This document shows, piece by piece, positions 30,905-42,046 of a DNA stretch of 64,000 nucleotides. Every line of letters starts with the position of its first letter. The stretch's first letter is position 1. This stretch comes from Clostridiales bacterium (GTDB lineage: Bacteria > Bacillota > Clostridia > Lachnospirales > Lachnospiraceae). The position numbers were made by a program, and so were the translations under genes. The stretch covers positions 1 to 64,000 of the forward strand of contig JAAYHD010000055.1 in the NCBI GenBank assembly GCA_012735495.1, given 5' to 3'. The notes under the pieces are model-generated. The model was not told the DNA's origin and searched no databases. It saw only the letters and a program-made list of their open reading frames with translations.

Positions 30905-31498
30905 TTAGAAGCAATCGTCAAGAAGCTGGAAATATGCCTGCGGATGGGCACATGCGGGACATGTCTCGGGAGCTTCGTCGCCCTCATGAACATAGCCGCA
31001 GTTTAAACACTTCCAGAATACCTTTCCGTCCTTCTTGAACACCCTTCCTGTCTCAAGGTTCTCAAGGAGCTTGCGGTATCTTTCCTCATGGTGCTTTTCA
31101 ACCTTTGCAATCAGCAGGAAGCGCTCCGCAATGTCATCAAAACCCTCTTCCCTGGCGGCCTTTGCGAAGGCGGGGTAATCAACCTCTGCCTCCTCATGCT
31201 CTCCTGCCGCCGCAGATCTTAAGTTGGCCATTGTGTCACCGAATGCGAAAGGATATGTAGCATTGCTTATTTCAACAGGAGCGGGATTCTCATCCAGGTA
31301 CTGCATGGCAAGCTTCATGAACACCTTAGCATGCTCCTTTTCATTCTCGGCCGTTTCCATAAATATATTCTGTATTTGCTTGTAACCTTCCTTTCCGGCA
31401 ACAGAGGCAAAATATGTGTATCTTAGTCTTGCCTGTGCTTCACCTGCAAATGACTTCATGAGGTTTTCCAGTGTCTTTGTTCCTTTCAAGCTTTTCAT
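30905..31498 (-). CDS. Rubrerythrin
   Basis: Ferritin-like diiron EANENE motifs and C-terminal rubredoxin-like CLNCGYVHEGDEAPETCPACAHPQAYF. Confidence 0.95.
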   Translation of the reverse strand: MKSLKGTKTLENLMKSFAGEAQARLRYTYFASVAGKEGYKQIQNIFMETAENEKEHAKVFMKLAMQYLDENPAPVEISNATYPFAFGDTMANLRSAAAGEHEEAEVDYPAFAKAAREEGFDDIAERFLLIAKVEKHHEERYRKLLENLETGRVFKKDGKVFWKCLNCGYVHEGDEAPETCPACAHPQAYFQLLDDCF

Positions 31499-31543
31499 TA
31501 TAATTCCTCCTTCTTGTAAATATTTATTTTAGGCTGTAAGCTG

Positions 31544-32785
31544 TTATGACAGCGGGTGGATAAACAGTCCACTGCGGAGCTTTGGCTCAAACCATGTGGA
31601 TTTCGGCGGCATGAGCTTTCCGGCATCAGAAACGGCAAAAAGCTCCGTAATGGATGTCGGGTACATCGAAAATGCAACCTTCATGTCCAAAGAAGTCCTT
31701 CTTTCAAGCTCCTTTAGACCTCTTATTCCGCCGATAAAATCAATTCTTTTGTCAACCCTCGGGTCCTTTATGCCAAGGATCGGGTCAAGCAGGTAATTCT
31801 GCAGGATCGAAACATCCAGCGACTCCACCGGGTCCTTCGTGTTTCTTACGGACTCCTTGGCTTTAAGCTTATACCATGTTCCGTCCAGAAGCATTCCGAA
31901 AGAGCCCTTTTCATCGGGACTGTAGGGTGTTTTCCCGATAACGGAAACCTCAAAATTCTCTTTTACCCTGCCCATGAATTCCTCGCCGCTTAAACCGTTA
32001 AGGTCCTTTACCGCCCTGTTGTATGCCATGATTTTAAGCTGGTCATGGGGAAACAGCACCGAAAGGAAATAATTGAAGCTCTCCCTGCCAGAGTAACCGG
32101 GGTTCTCCCGTCTTCTTTTCAATGCCACCTTTACGGCCGATGCCGCCCTGTGGTGGCCGTCGGCAATATATATATCGGATATCCCTAAAAAGGCCTCTTT
32201 AATAACATCAATTCTCTCCCTGTCAGATATCCTCCATACATGATGCCCTATATTGTCAACGGAGTCAAAGCAGTACAGGGGTTCTTCCTTCTTTACCCCT
32301 TCTATGACCCGATTAATCTCATCCTTTGAACGGTATGCCAGAAAGATCGGTCCTGTCTGGGCATTGCAGACATCAACATGCCGGATCCTGTCCTGTTCCT
32401 TGTCCTCCCTGGTATTCTCATGCTTTTTGATTACATTATTGAGATAATCGTCCACGGAAGCACAGGCTACAAGACCGGTCTGGGATCTTCCGTCCATTAC
32501 AAGCTCATATACATAGTAGCATTCTTCGCTGTCAATCTCAAATATCCCATGCTTTATCATATCCTGCAGCAGCTCCGCCGCTTTTTCGTATACCCTGGGG
32601 TCATATGTATCGACCTCGTCGCCAAAATTGGTTTCAGCCCGGTCAATCCTTAAGAATGACAACGGTTCCCTAAGTATCTCCTGTTTTGCCTCCGCACGGT
32701 TATATACGTCATAGGGCAGCGCCGCAACCCTGCCGGCCACGTCCCTGCGGGGCCTTACGCAAACAAATGGATTAATTACAGCCAC
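31544..32785 (-). CDS. DUF1015 family protein
   Basis: PFVCVRPRRDVAGRVAALPYDVYNRAEA and IADGHHRAASA motifs; next to serA/serC. Confidence 0.9.
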   Translation of the reverse strand: MAVINPFVCVRPRRDVAGRVAALPYDVYNRAEAKQEILREPLSFLRIDRAETNFGDEVDTYDPRVYEKAAELLQDMIKHGIFEIDSEECYYVYELVMDGRSQTGLVACASVDDYLNNVIKKHENTREDKEQDRIRHVDVCNAQTGPIFLAYRSKDEINRVIEGVKKEEPLYCFDSVDNIGHHVWRISDRERIDVIKEAFLGISDIYIADGHHRAASAVKVALKRRRENPGYSGRESFNYFLSVLFPHDQLKIMAYNRAVKDLNGLSGEEFMGRVKENFEVSVIGKTPYSPDEKGSFGMLLDGTWYKLKAKESVRNTKDPVESLDVSILQNYLLDPILGIKDPRVDKRIDFIGGIRGLKELERRTSLDMKVAFSMYPTSITELFAVSDAGKLMPPKSTWFEPKLRSGLFIHPLS

Positions 32786-32880
32786 AAATACTCCTCCCCT
32801 GAAAGCTATATATCTATTTTAATTTATATTGACCAAAATGCAAGCTGATGTTAAAAATTTATCGAATTTTATACAAAAAT

Positions 32881-32925
32881 AAGGAAACGCTTCATCAGGA
32901 CATTTCCCTGATAAAGCGCTTCCTT
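32881..32925 (-). terminator. Terminator after serA
   Basis: AAGGAAACGCTTCATCAGG / CCTGATAAAGCGCTTCCTT, near-perfect stem; U-rich downstream on minus strand. Confidence 0.75.
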
Positions 32926-32953
32926 TACTCCCTCCCCTAATACTATTAAAAGG

Positions 32954-34132
32954 CTATTTTACGACTCTTACTTTCAATACTCCCTCGATTGCTCTCAGCT
33001 TATTAACAACATCGCTGTTTACAGGCGAATCAAGGTCAATCAGGGTGTATGCATAATCGCCCTTGCTCTTGTTTATCATGTTGTCTATGTTTACATCAAG
33101 GGCGGCAAAGCTGCCGGTAAATTGAGTAAGCATCTTAGGTATGTTGCGGTGAAGAATGGCAATTCTTCCCTGGGCAGTGCAGACCCCTGCGTCGCAGTCG
33201 GGGTAGTTTACGGAATTCTTGATGTTTCCGTTCTGAAGATAGTCCACCAGTTGCTTGACAGCCATTACTGCGCAGTTGTCCTCGGATTCCTCGGTGGAAG
33301 CTCCAAGATGGGGAATGGCAATAACACCGTCCATGTTTGCCGTCTTGTCGTTCGGGAAGTCGGTGACATACTTGGCAACCTTGCCGGACTTTAATGCTTC
33401 CTCCATGTCATCGTCATTTACCAGGAGATCTCTTGAGAAGTTCAGGATAATGACGCCGTCCTTCATCTTTGCTATGGAATCCTTGTTAATCATGCCCTTT
33501 GTGTTCTTGTCGGGATTCTCATCCTCGATAAGCGGGACATGGACTGTTATGTAGTCGCATTCCCTGTATATATCATCTCTGCTCTTTACATGGATAACGC
33601 TTCTTGACAGGTTCCATGCGTTATCTATGGAAATGAACGGATCATAACCATATACGGTCATGCCCAGGTGTACGGCCGCATTGGCCACCAGTACGCCGAT
33701 GGCTCCAAGTCCGATGACGCCAAGCTTCTTATCCTTGATTTCCTTTCCTGCAAACGGCTTCTTGCCCTTTTCTACCAGCTTGGCGACTCCGGCTTCTCCC
33801 TTTATGCTCTGAACCCAGTTTACACCGCCTATGATGTCACGGGATGCAAGCATCAGGCCTGCTATAACCAGTTCCTTAACGCCGTTTGCGTTGGCACCGG
33901 GTGTATTGAATACCACGATTCCTTTCTCGGCACATTTGTCAAGGGGTATGTTGTTGACACCGGCTCCCGCCCTGGCAACGGCCAAAAGGTTCTCAGAAAA
34001 CTCCATGTCATGCATAACAGCGCTTCTTACGAGAATCGCGTTCGCTTCATTTACATCTTCAACCTTGACATAATCCTCGGGAAAAAGATCTAACCCAACC
34101 TTTGCAATCGGATTTAGGCAACTATATTTCAT
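32954..34132 (-). CDS. serA: D-3-phosphoglycerate dehydrogenase with ACT domain
   Basis: LGVIGLGAIGVLVANAAVHLGM; hydroxyacid dehydrogenase motifs; C-terminal ACT region; follows serC. Confidence 0.9.
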   Translation of the reverse strand: MKYSCLNPIAKVGLDLFPEDYVKVEDVNEANAILVRSAVMHDMEFSENLLAVARAGAGVNNIPLDKCAEKGIVVFNTPGANANGVKELVIAGLMLASRDIIGGVNWVQSIKGEAGVAKLVEKGKKPFAGKEIKDKKLGVIGLGAIGVLVANAAVHLGMTVYGYDPFISIDNAWNLSRSVIHVKSRDDIYRECDYITVHVPLIEDENPDKNTKGMINKDSIAKMKDGVIILNFSRDLLVNDDDMEEALKSGKVAKYVTDFPNDKTANMDGVIAIPHLGASTEESEDNCAVMAVKQLVDYLQNGNIKNSVNYPDCDAGVCTAQGRIAILHRNIPKMLTQFTGSFAALDVNIDNMINKSKGDYAYTLIDLDSPVNSDVVNKLRAIEGVLKVRVVK

Positions 34133-34150
34133 ATATGATATCCTCCCTTC

Positions 34151-35233
34151 CTACAGGTTCCTGGCCTCAAATTTCTCCATGAAATCAACGAGAGCCTGTA
34201 CGCCTTCATACGGCATTGCGTTATAAATGCTCGCCCTCATTCCTCCTACGGTCCTGTGACCCTTGAGGTTCTCAAGCCCGGCTTCCTTGGCTTCCTTGAC
34301 GAACTTTGCATCCAACTCTTCGTTTCCTGTCACGAACGGAACATTCATTAATGAACGGTCCTCCTTAACAACAGTTCCCTTAAACAGCCTGCTGTTGTCA
34401 AGGTAATCGTACAGAAGCTTGGCTTTTTTCTCGTTTCTTGCCTTCATTGCCTCAAGGCCGCCCATGTTCTTTATCCATTTGAACACCTTTCCGCAGATAT
34501 ATATGCCATAGCAGGGAGGTGTATTGTACAAGGATGCATTGTCAGCATGAATCTTGTATTTCAACATGGTTGGAGTGCCGGGTAATGTATCTTCCGTAAT
34601 AAGGTCTTCCCTGATTATTACTATTACTACGCCTGCAGGGCCGACATTTTTCTGTGCGCCCGCAAACAGAACACCGTACTTTGTAACATCAATGGGTTCT
34701 GACAAGAAACAGGAGGATACGTCTGCCACAAGAGTCTTTCCTTTTGTATTCGGAAGAATTTTGAACTTGGTACCGTAAATGGTGTTGTTCTCGCATATGT
34801 ACACATAATCGGCATCCTCGGATATAGGAAGATCCGAACAATCCGGGATATATGAGAATGTCTTGTCTGCCGATGAAGCTATCGCATTGGCCTTGCCGTA
34901 AATGCTTGCTTCCTGGTATGCTTTCTTAGCCCACTGTCCGGTAATGATATAATCAGCAACCTTGTTCTTCATCAGGTTCATGGGGATTGCGGCAAACTGT
35001 TGGGATGCCCCGCCCTGAAGAAACAGTACCTTGTAATTTTCGGGGATGTTGGCTAATTCCCTTAAATCCTTCTCCGCTTCCTGTATAATGCTCTCATAAA
35101 CCTTGGATCTGTGACTCATCTCCATTACAGACATACCCGACCCTTTATAGTCAAGCATTTCGTCTGCGGCTTCTTTAAGCACTTCCTCAGGAAGCACGGC
35201 CGGTCCGGCTGAAAAATTATAGATTCTTCCCAT
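34151..35233 (-). CDS. serC: Phosphoserine aminotransferase
   Basis: MGRIYNFSAGPAVLPEEVL; LFLQGGASQQFAAIPMNL; FAGAQKNVGPAGVVIVI. Start at 35233 after GGAGG; the ORF track extends to 35287. Confidence 0.96.
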   Translation of the reverse strand: MGRIYNFSAGPAVLPEEVLKEAADEMLDYKGSGMSVMEMSHRSKVYESIIQEAEKDLRELANIPENYKVLFLQGGASQQFAAIPMNLMKNKVADYIITGQWAKKAYQEASIYGKANAIASSADKTFSYIPDCSDLPISEDADYVYICENNTIYGTKFKILPNTKGKTLVADVSSCFLSEPIDVTKYGVLFAGAQKNVGPAGVVIVIIREDLITEDTLPGTPTMLKYKIHADNASLYNTPPCYGIYICGKVFKWIKNMGGLEAMKARNEKKAKLLYDYLDNSRLFKGTVVKEDRSLMNVPFVTGNEELDAKFVKEAKEAGLENLKGHRTVGGMRASIYNAMPYEGVQALVDFMEKFEARNL

Positions 35234-35374
35234 TTTTAATCCTCCTATTATAAAAATATTAATAAAACTAACACCGCTGTGTCGCAATGTACTGCTTTAG
35301 CTTAGTAAAGTAGTGCTATAATTATAAGACTATGTTATTTTTTTGTCAATATGTTTGCGGACACCAAAATTATT

Positions 35375-37060
35375 TTATTTTTCGGACAGGTCTTCCTCCG
35401 AGAACACCTCGGCGATGGCAGCACCCGGAGCAACCATCGGCCATACCTTCTCATCACTGTCAATTATGCAGTCAACTACGACAGGTTCGTTTAAAGCAAG
35501 AACCTCCTTAAGCACTCCTTCCGCTTCTTCGGGCCTTGTTATGCGGTATGCCTTTGCTCCCAGGGCTTCCGCAAGCTTAACAAAGTCCACCTTGTCGGCA
35601 AGGGTGGTGTTGGAATATCTCTTGCCGTAAAACAGCGTCTGCCATTGACGGACCATTCCTAAAACACGGTTATTGAATACTATTTCTTTAATAGGAATAC
35701 TATAACGGGTTGCAGTTGCGATTTCATTCATGTTCATCCTGAAGCACCCGTCACCGGCGATATTGATGACGGTGGCATCGGGTCTGCCAAGCTTTGCGCC
35801 AATCGAAGCGCCAAGCCCGTAACCCATGGTGCCCAGGCCGCCGGAGGTAATAAACGTCCTCGGGGCGGTATATTTATAGAACTGTGAGGCCCACATCTGG
35901 TGCTGTCCGACTTCGGTTGTAATTATGGCCTTTCCTTCCGTCAGCTCATACAGCTTCTCTATAATATAAGGGCCTGTAAGAATGTCCTTTCTGTACTTTA
36001 ACGGATACTTGTTCTTAAGCTCCACAATATGCTCGATCCATTCCCTGTGGTCCTGCCTGTCAAGCATGCAGTTGAGCCTCTTAAGCACATCTTTGATGTC
36101 GCCGATTATAGAATGATCGGTCTGTATGTTCTTGTTTATCTCGGCAGGGTCTATATCAATCTGCAGGATCTTTGCCTTGCGGGCGAATTTGTCCGCGTTG
36201 CCTGTCACCCTGTCGGAAAACCTTGCCCCGATGGTAATAAGCAGGTCACACTCCGTTATGCCGAAATTGGATACCTTTGTGCCGTGCATGCCTACCATGC
36301 CGGTATACCTGATGTCCGTGCCGTCAAATGCACCCTTTCCCATCAGCGAATCGGCTACAGGCGCGTCCACCTTGCCCACGAACTCCTTTATCTCCTCATA
36401 GGCGCCGGATATGACCGCTCCTCCACCGATAAACACATAGGGCTTCTTTGATTTGGTGATCATTTCAACGGCCTTGAGCAAATCCTCTTCGGTGATTTGC
36501 TCCGTGCAGCCGCGTACCGGTTCCGGCTCCACCCTTGTATATTCGGCCATGCTTGTCGGTGCCGTAACATCCTTTGTAATGTCCACAAGCACAGGTCCCG
36601 GTCTTCCGCTTTTTGCTATGCGGAATGCCCTTCTAAGGGTGTCCGCAAGCCTGTCTACGTCCTTGACGATGAAATTATGCTTTGTAATAGGCATGGTAAT
36701 GCCCGCTATATCCACCTCCTGGAACGAGTCCCTTCCCAGGTAGTTGCGTGCGACATTGGCTGTTATGGCGACTATGGGCACACTGTCCATGTATGCCGTT
36801 GCAATACCGGTTACCAGATTGGTGGCTCCGGGTCCGGATGTAGCCATGCAGACCCCGACCTTGCCGGTAACCCTGGCATAGCCGTCGGCAGCGTGGGCGG
36901 CTCCCTGCTCATGGGATGTAAGTATGTGCCTTATCTCATCACTGTGCTTATAGAGCTCGTCATAGATGTTAAGTATGGCACCTCCGGGATAACCGAACAC
37001 GGTGTCGACTCCCTGTTCTTTTAAACATTCAATTACTATTTGTGAACCTGATAACTTCAT
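35375..37060 (-). CDS. ilvB: Acetolactate synthase large subunit
   Basis: VFGYPGGAILNIYDEL; HEQGAAHAADGYARVTGKVGVC; TPP motif GDGCFRMN. Confidence 0.95.
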   Translation of the reverse strand: MKLSGSQIVIECLKEQGVDTVFGYPGGAILNIYDELYKHSDEIRHILTSHEQGAAHAADGYARVTGKVGVCMATSGPGATNLVTGIATAYMDSVPIVAITANVARNYLGRDSFQEVDIAGITMPITKHNFIVKDVDRLADTLRRAFRIAKSGRPGPVLVDITKDVTAPTSMAEYTRVEPEPVRGCTEQITEEDLLKAVEMITKSKKPYVFIGGGAVISGAYEEIKEFVGKVDAPVADSLMGKGAFDGTDIRYTGMVGMHGTKVSNFGITECDLLITIGARFSDRVTGNADKFARKAKILQIDIDPAEINKNIQTDHSIIGDIKDVLKRLNCMLDRQDHREWIEHIVELKNKYPLKYRKDILTGPYIIEKLYELTEGKAIITTEVGQHQMWASQFYKYTAPRTFITSGGLGTMGYGLGASIGAKLGRPDATVINIAGDGCFRMNMNEIATATRYSIPIKEIVFNNRVLGMVRQWQTLFYGKRYSNTTLADKVDFVKLAEALGAKAYRITRPEEAEGVLKEVLALNEPVVVDCIIDSDEKVWPMVAPGAAIAEVFSEEDLSEK

Positions 37061-37096
37061 ATACCCAACCTCCGATACTGCTTTAGTGACAATGCA

Positions 37097-38767
37097 TTAA
37101 CCCTTTGGAACTTCAAGGACGGCACCGCGGTTGCCCGAGGTAACCATGGCCGTATATCTGGCGAGGTACCCTGTCGTTATCTTCGGCTGACGAGGCTTCC
37201 ACTTTGCCTTTCTTGCCTTCAGCTCCTCGTCGGATACAAGTACGTTCAGCGCGTTGTTCTCTATGTCAATACTGATTATGTCTCCTTCTTCAACCAGTGC
37301 TATGGGACCGCCGACCGCGGCTTCAGGGGATACATGGCCTATGCTGGCACCTCTTGTAGCTCCTGAAAAACGCCCGTCTGTAATGAGTGCGACGCTGGAG
37401 CCCAGCCCCATACCCACAATTGCGCTGGTGGGATTCAGCATCTCCCTCATACCGGGTCCGCCCTTCGGGCCTTCATAGCGGATAACCACCACATCACCGG
37501 CTTTGATCTTACCGCCGAGGATGGCCTCGATGGCCTCATCCTCAGAGTCGAACACCCTGGCAGGCCCTTCGTGCTTCAGCATCTCCGGTGCGACCGCCGA
37601 GCGTTTGACCACGGCCGAGTCCGGTGCAAGGTTTCCTTTTAATATGGCTATTCCGCCGGTCTTGCTGTAAGGGTTGTCAATCGGCCTGATGATGTCGTAA
37701 TCAATGACCGGACAGTCTTTTATGTTTTCCCCTAAGGTCTTTCCGGTAGCCGTTATCAGATCGGTGTACAGCAAACCCGCTTTGTTCAGTTCGTTCATTA
37801 CAGCGTATATGCCTCCTGCTTCGTACAGATCCTCCATATATACGGGGCCTGCCGGTGCAAGATGGCACAGGTTAGGTGTTTTTTCACTGATTTCATTTGC
37901 TATGTCAATATCCAGTTCAACTCCTGCTTCATGGGCTATGGCCGGAAGGTGAAGCATGGTATTCGTTGAGCATCCCAGGGCCATATCCACCGTAAGTGCA
38001 TTAAGGAAGGCTTTCCTGGTCATAATATCACGGGGACGAATATTCTTCTCAAGAAGCTCCATAATCTTCATTCCCGCCTGTTTGGCCAGCCGCAGCCTCT
38101 CGGAATACACGGCGGGGATGGTGCCGTTGCCCTTAAGCCCCATACCGATTGCCTCGGTAAGGCAGTTCATGGAGTTGGCGGTGTACATGCCGGAGCACGA
38201 CCCGCAGGTTGCGCAGATCTTGTTCTCATATTCCTCAACCTCTTCGGCGGTCATCTTTCCGGCAGTGTATGCTCCGACCGCTTCAAATATGCTTGAAAGG
38301 CTGTGTTTCTTGCCTCCGACTTTTCCGGCCAGCATTGGCCCGCCGCTGACAAATATGGTCGGGATATTGAGCCTTGCCGCGGCCATAAGAAGGCCGGGTA
38401 CATTTTTATCGCAATTCGGAATCATGACCAATGCGTCGAATTGATGCGCCATCGCCATGGCTTCCGTGGAATCCGCAATCAGTTCCCTTGTAGCCAGGGA
38501 GTATTTCATTCCCTGGTGCCCCATGGCAATTCCGTCGCATACGGCTATAGCCGGAAACACGACCGGTGTTCCGCCTGCCATGGCAACTCCAAGCTTGACG
38601 GCATCGACAATCTTGTCAATATTCATATGCCCGGGAACTATTTCGTTATAGGAGCTTACTATACCGATAAGCGGCCTGTTTAACTCCTCCCTGGTAAAGC
38701 CCAGCGCATTAAACAACGACCTGTGAGGTGCTTGTTGAACTCCTTTTTTAACAGCATCACTTCTCAT
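37097..38767 (-). CDS. ilvD: Dihydroxy-acid dehydratase
   Basis: [65 protein letters not shown]. Start at MRSDAVKKG (38767); the ORF track extends to 38800. Confidence 0.96.
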   Translation of the reverse strand: MRSDAVKKGVQQAPHRSLFNALGFTREELNRPLIGIVSSYNEIVPGHMNIDKIVDAVKLGVAMAGGTPVVFPAIAVCDGIAMGHQGMKYSLATRELIADSTEAMAMAHQFDALVMIPNCDKNVPGLLMAAARLNIPTIFVSGGPMLAGKVGGKKHSLSSIFEAVGAYTAGKMTAEEVEEYENKICATCGSCSGMYTANSMNCLTEAIGMGLKGNGTIPAVYSERLRLAKQAGMKIMELLEKNIRPRDIMTRKAFLNALTVDMALGCSTNTMLHLPAIAHEAGVELDIDIANEISEKTPNLCHLAPAGPVYMEDLYEAGGIYAVMNELNKAGLLYTDLITATGKTLGENIKDCPVIDYDIIRPIDNPYSKTGGIAILKGNLAPDSAVVKRSAVAPEMLKHEGPARVFDSEDEAIEAILGGKIKAGDVVVIRYEGPKGGPGMREMLNPTSAIVGMGLGSSVALITDGRFSGATRGASIGHVSPEAAVGGPIALVEEGDIISIDIENNALNVLVSDEELKARKAKWKPRQPKITTGYLARYTAMVTSGNRGAVLEVPKG

Positions 38768-39102
38768 GGTAATCCTCCATCCTTTACTAAGTACCGGCAT
38801 CCGTCAGAGACACCAAGCCTGTTTATAATTATTCATTTTCCTGGTTATCGGTTTAAAGTATTAAAGTATATAATAAAGGATATCCTTATAAAAATCAATG
38901 ACATTTTTTTATTTATTGTGATTTTATAAATGCTATTTAAATATTCTCCGTTAACCTGCCATTTTCGGTCAACTTTGACAAAATTTAAGCCAGGATATCC
39001 GGATTTTATATAATTATTTGTATTGCCTAGTGGAAACATAAATGATAGTATTTTAAGTGATACAATATACGAAATACTAATATATGCTTTGGGAGGCAAA
39101 AT

Positions 39103-40155
39103 ATGACAATTTCCTTATCCGAATTCCTTAAGCAGCTTTCCAATCCAGCTTTGCTTATTACCGTGCTGCTGCTTCTAGGAGTTATCATGGTTAATGGCTG
39201 GACCGACGCTCCTAATGCCATAGCAACTTGTATTTCTACCAGGTCTATTTCCCCATCCAGCGCAATCATAATGGCCGCTGTCTTTAACTTCCTTGGAGTT
39301 CTTCTTATGACAATGATAAATAAGGCTGTTGCCGAGACAATTACGAAAATGGTTAACTTCGGTGAAAGCAAAAACGCCCTGATTGCACTATGTGCCGCCT
39401 TGTTCGCCATCGTGGTGTGGGCTACCGCCGCCTGGGCTTTCGGTATACCCACAAGTGAATCCCATGCCCTTATTGCGGGCGTTACCGGAGCCGCAATAGC
39501 TTTACAGGGCGGAAAAGGCATCAACGGCAGTGAATGGATGCGTGTTATATACGGCCTTCTTTTGTCCACATTCCTGGGCTTCGGACTGGGCTTTGCAGTT
39601 ACAAGACTGGTCGGCTTCACATTCAGAAGAGTGGACAGACGTAAGACCAACAAATTTTTTAAAAATGCCCAGATAATCGGTGCCGCCGCCATGGCATTCA
39701 TGCACGGCGCCCAGGACGGGCAGAAATTCATGGGAATTTTCATGCTCGGCATTGTCCTTGCCGGGGGCTACGGAAACGCCACCGCCTATGAAATCCCCAT
39801 CTGGCTTATGATACTCTGCTCCGTTGTCATGGCCCTGGGAACCTCCATAGGGGGATACCGCATCATCAAGACCGTCGGTATGGGAATGGTAAAGCTTGAA
39901 AAATACCAGGGCTTTTCCGCCGATGCGGCTGCAGCCATCAGCCTGCTTTCCGCATCCCTGACGGGAATACCCGTAAGCACCACCCATACAAAGACGACAG
40001 CCATCATGGGTGTCGGGGCATCCAAGCGCATCTCCAGCGTAAACTGGAACATTGTCAAGGAAATGGTTATTGCATGGATACTTACATTCCCCGGATGCGG
40101 ACTGCTGGGATTCCTGATGGCCCATCTGTTCCTGAGGCTTTTCAGCAATATGTAA
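39103..40155 (+). CDS. PiT-family inorganic phosphate transporter
   Basis: NGWTDAPNAIATCISTRSISPSSAIIMAAVFNFLG; GIPVSTTHTKTTAIMGVG. Confidence 0.92.
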   Translation: MTISLSEFLKQLSNPALLITVLLLLGVIMVNGWTDAPNAIATCISTRSISPSSAIIMAAVFNFLGVLLMTMINKAVAETITKMVNFGESKNALIALCAALFAIVVWATAAWAFGIPTSESHALIAGVTGAAIALQGGKGINGSEWMRVIYGLLLSTFLGFGLGFAVTRLVGFTFRRVDRRKTNKFFKNAQIIGAAAMAFMHGAQDGQKFMGIFMLGIVLAGGYGNATAYEIPIWLMILCSVVMALGTSIGGYRIIKTVGMGMVKLEKYQGFSADAAAAISLLSASLTGIPVSTTHTKTTAIMGVGASKRISSVNWNIVKEMVIAWILTFPGCGLLGFLMAHLFLRLFSNM

Positions 40156-40258
40156 TCACGCATGCCCTTGCGGTTTCATTTTTCAATGGTTTTTCATATT
40201 ATACATAAATGATTAATGCAAACAAAACACTATTATAAAATAGGAAGGAATAACCGAT

Positions 40259-40882
40259 ATGAAGAAAAAGCATGGATTCAATTATTTTGAAGCTTTTGTC
40301 AACCTGTCAAAATATTCCCTGACTTCAGCGGAGATTCTGCACGAAACCTTGAAGAATTTCGACGCATCCCAGATGCCTCAGAAGCTTAAGGAAATGCATG
40401 AGATCGAGCACAGTGCGGATATTGCAAAGCATGAGATGATGAACATTCTTTTGAAGGAATTTCTTCCTCCCATTGAACGCGAGGATATCACCACCCTTTC
40501 CCAGGAAATTGATGACGTAACCGATTCTGTCGAGGACGTGCTCCTCTTTATGTCAATGTTCAATATAAAGGCCATCAAGCCGGAAATTCTCAAATTTACC
40601 GAGCTTATTGCAACCTGCTGCAAATCCATATATGAAGCTTTGATTGAGTTCCAGAACTTCAAAAGCTCAAAAACCCTTCATAACAAGATTGTAGAAATCA
40701 ACAATCTTGAGGAGGAAGGTGACAGCCTGTATCATGAAATGATGCAAAAGCTGTTCTCCTCCACCAGTGATCCGATTGAGCTTATAACCTGGAGTGAGAT
40801 CCTGAACCGTTTGGAGAAATGCTGCGACAACTGTGAAGACGTGGCCGATATAATAGAGCAGATTATTATGAAGAACTCGTAA
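40259..40882 (+). CDS. DUF47 / PhoU-like partner of PiT transporter
   Basis: EIEHSADIAKHEMMNILLKEFLPPIEREDITTLSQEIDDVTDSVEDV; adjacent to PiT. Confidence 0.92.
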   Translation: MKKKHGFNYFEAFVNLSKYSLTSAEILHETLKNFDASQMPQKLKEMHEIEHSADIAKHEMMNILLKEFLPPIEREDITTLSQEIDDVTDSVEDVLLFMSMFNIKAIKPEILKFTELIATCCKSIYEALIEFQNFKSSKTLHNKIVEINNLEEEGDSLYHEMMQKLFSSTSDPIELITWSEILNRLEKCCDNCEDVADIIEQIIMKNS

Positions 40883-40946
40883 TTTTATTATACCAGACGA
40901 TACGTTCAATGCCTGTTTAGATACTTTATCGGAAGGGTTTCAATTT

Positions 40947-42008
40947 ATGAACTTGGAAAAGCAAAAGGCATTTTTGATTCGTGTAATATATATTGCTTTT
41001 ATACTAGGAATAGGGTATGTAGTTATCAAGTACATACTTCCTCTTTTAATGCCGTTTTTAATCGGGCTTGCCATTGCCGTAATATTCCGCAGAATAATAG
41101 ACTTTCTTGAAAAGAAACTCCGGATAAAGCGTGTCGTGGTGTCGATACTTATCCTGATTATATTCTACGGCATCCTGATACTGATACTCTTTTTGGTCAG
41201 CGCCAGGGTCTTCACCTTCCTTGAGGACCTGTTCGGACAGCTTCCCGACCTGTACAGGAATACCATTGAACCGGCCATAAAGAAGATAGCCAACAATTTG
41301 ATGGAAAAATTCCCGGATGTCAAGCCGTACATCGAGGAGTTTGTCCAGGACATAAGCGTCACCCTGTTCTCGGTAGTTAAGAATGCATCCACAAGGGTGA
41401 TTACCTACATAACGGGATTGGCCGGAAAGCTTCCTTCCCTGCTCATAAAGCTGATTTTCACGGTTGTATCATCCTTCTTCTTTACAATAGATTACTACAA
41501 GATATCCGAATTCGTCGTCAGGCAGTTTCCCGCCGAGCGCAGGAAGATGGTAATGCGGCTCAAGCAAAAGGGTATGGGTACTATAATGAAATTCATAAGG
41601 GCATATGCCGCAATCATAGCCATAACCTTTACGGAGCTGTCCGTCGGATTCTGGATTCTAGGCATTCAAAATCCCGCACTGTTTGGTGCCATGGTTGCAT
41701 TCATAGATATCCTGCCAATACTCGGAACCGGTGCTGTGCTTATTCCATGGGCGATTACGGCCCTAGTCCTTGGCAACACAAAAATCGGTATCGGTATGTT
41801 CATCCTGTACATAATCATTACCGTCGTTAGACAGGCGGTTGAGCCCAAGATTGTCGGTGAGCAGATAGGCCTTCATCCCATCATCACGCTTATCCTTATG
41901 TATGTAGGCGCACAGCTTATGGGCGTGCTGGGACTACTGCTGCTTCCGGTAATCGCGACCATTATTAAGACACTGAATGACGAGGGAACAATACACATTA
42001 TTAAATAA
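40947..42008 (+). CDS. YtvI-like AI-2E family (sporulation-associated) membrane protein
   Basis: AI-2E exporter family topology; VEPKIVGEQIGLHPIITLILMYVGAQLMGVLGLL. Confidence 0.85.
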   Translation: MNLEKQKAFLIRVIYIAFILGIGYVVIKYILPLLMPFLIGLAIAVIFRRIIDFLEKKLRIKRVVVSILILIIFYGILILILFLVSARVFTFLEDLFGQLPDLYRNTIEPAIKKIANNLMEKFPDVKPYIEEFVQDISVTLFSVVKNASTRVITYITGLAGKLPSLLIKLIFTVVSSFFFTIDYYKISEFVVRQFPAERRKMVMRLKQKGMGTIMKFIRAYAAIIAITFTELSVGFWILGIQNPALFGAMVAFIDILPILGTGAVLIPWAITALVLGNTKIGIGMFILYIIITVVRQAVEPKIVGEQIGLHPIITLILMYVGAQLMGVLGLLLLPVIATIIKTLNDEGTIHIIK

Positions 42009-42046
42009 AATGAACCGCACACGAGTATAGTTTGCCAATTCAAAAA

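Noticed and set aside
35290-37086. Shared 11-mer TACTGCTTTAG upstream of serC and ilvB
   Set aside because: Too short to separate from chance in 64 kb, and at different distances from the starts; no palindrome in common.
38801-39102. Possible T-box or amino-acid leader upstream of ilvD
   Set aside because: The region is short, and I could find no T-box consensus, specifier hairpin or terminator/antiterminator pair.
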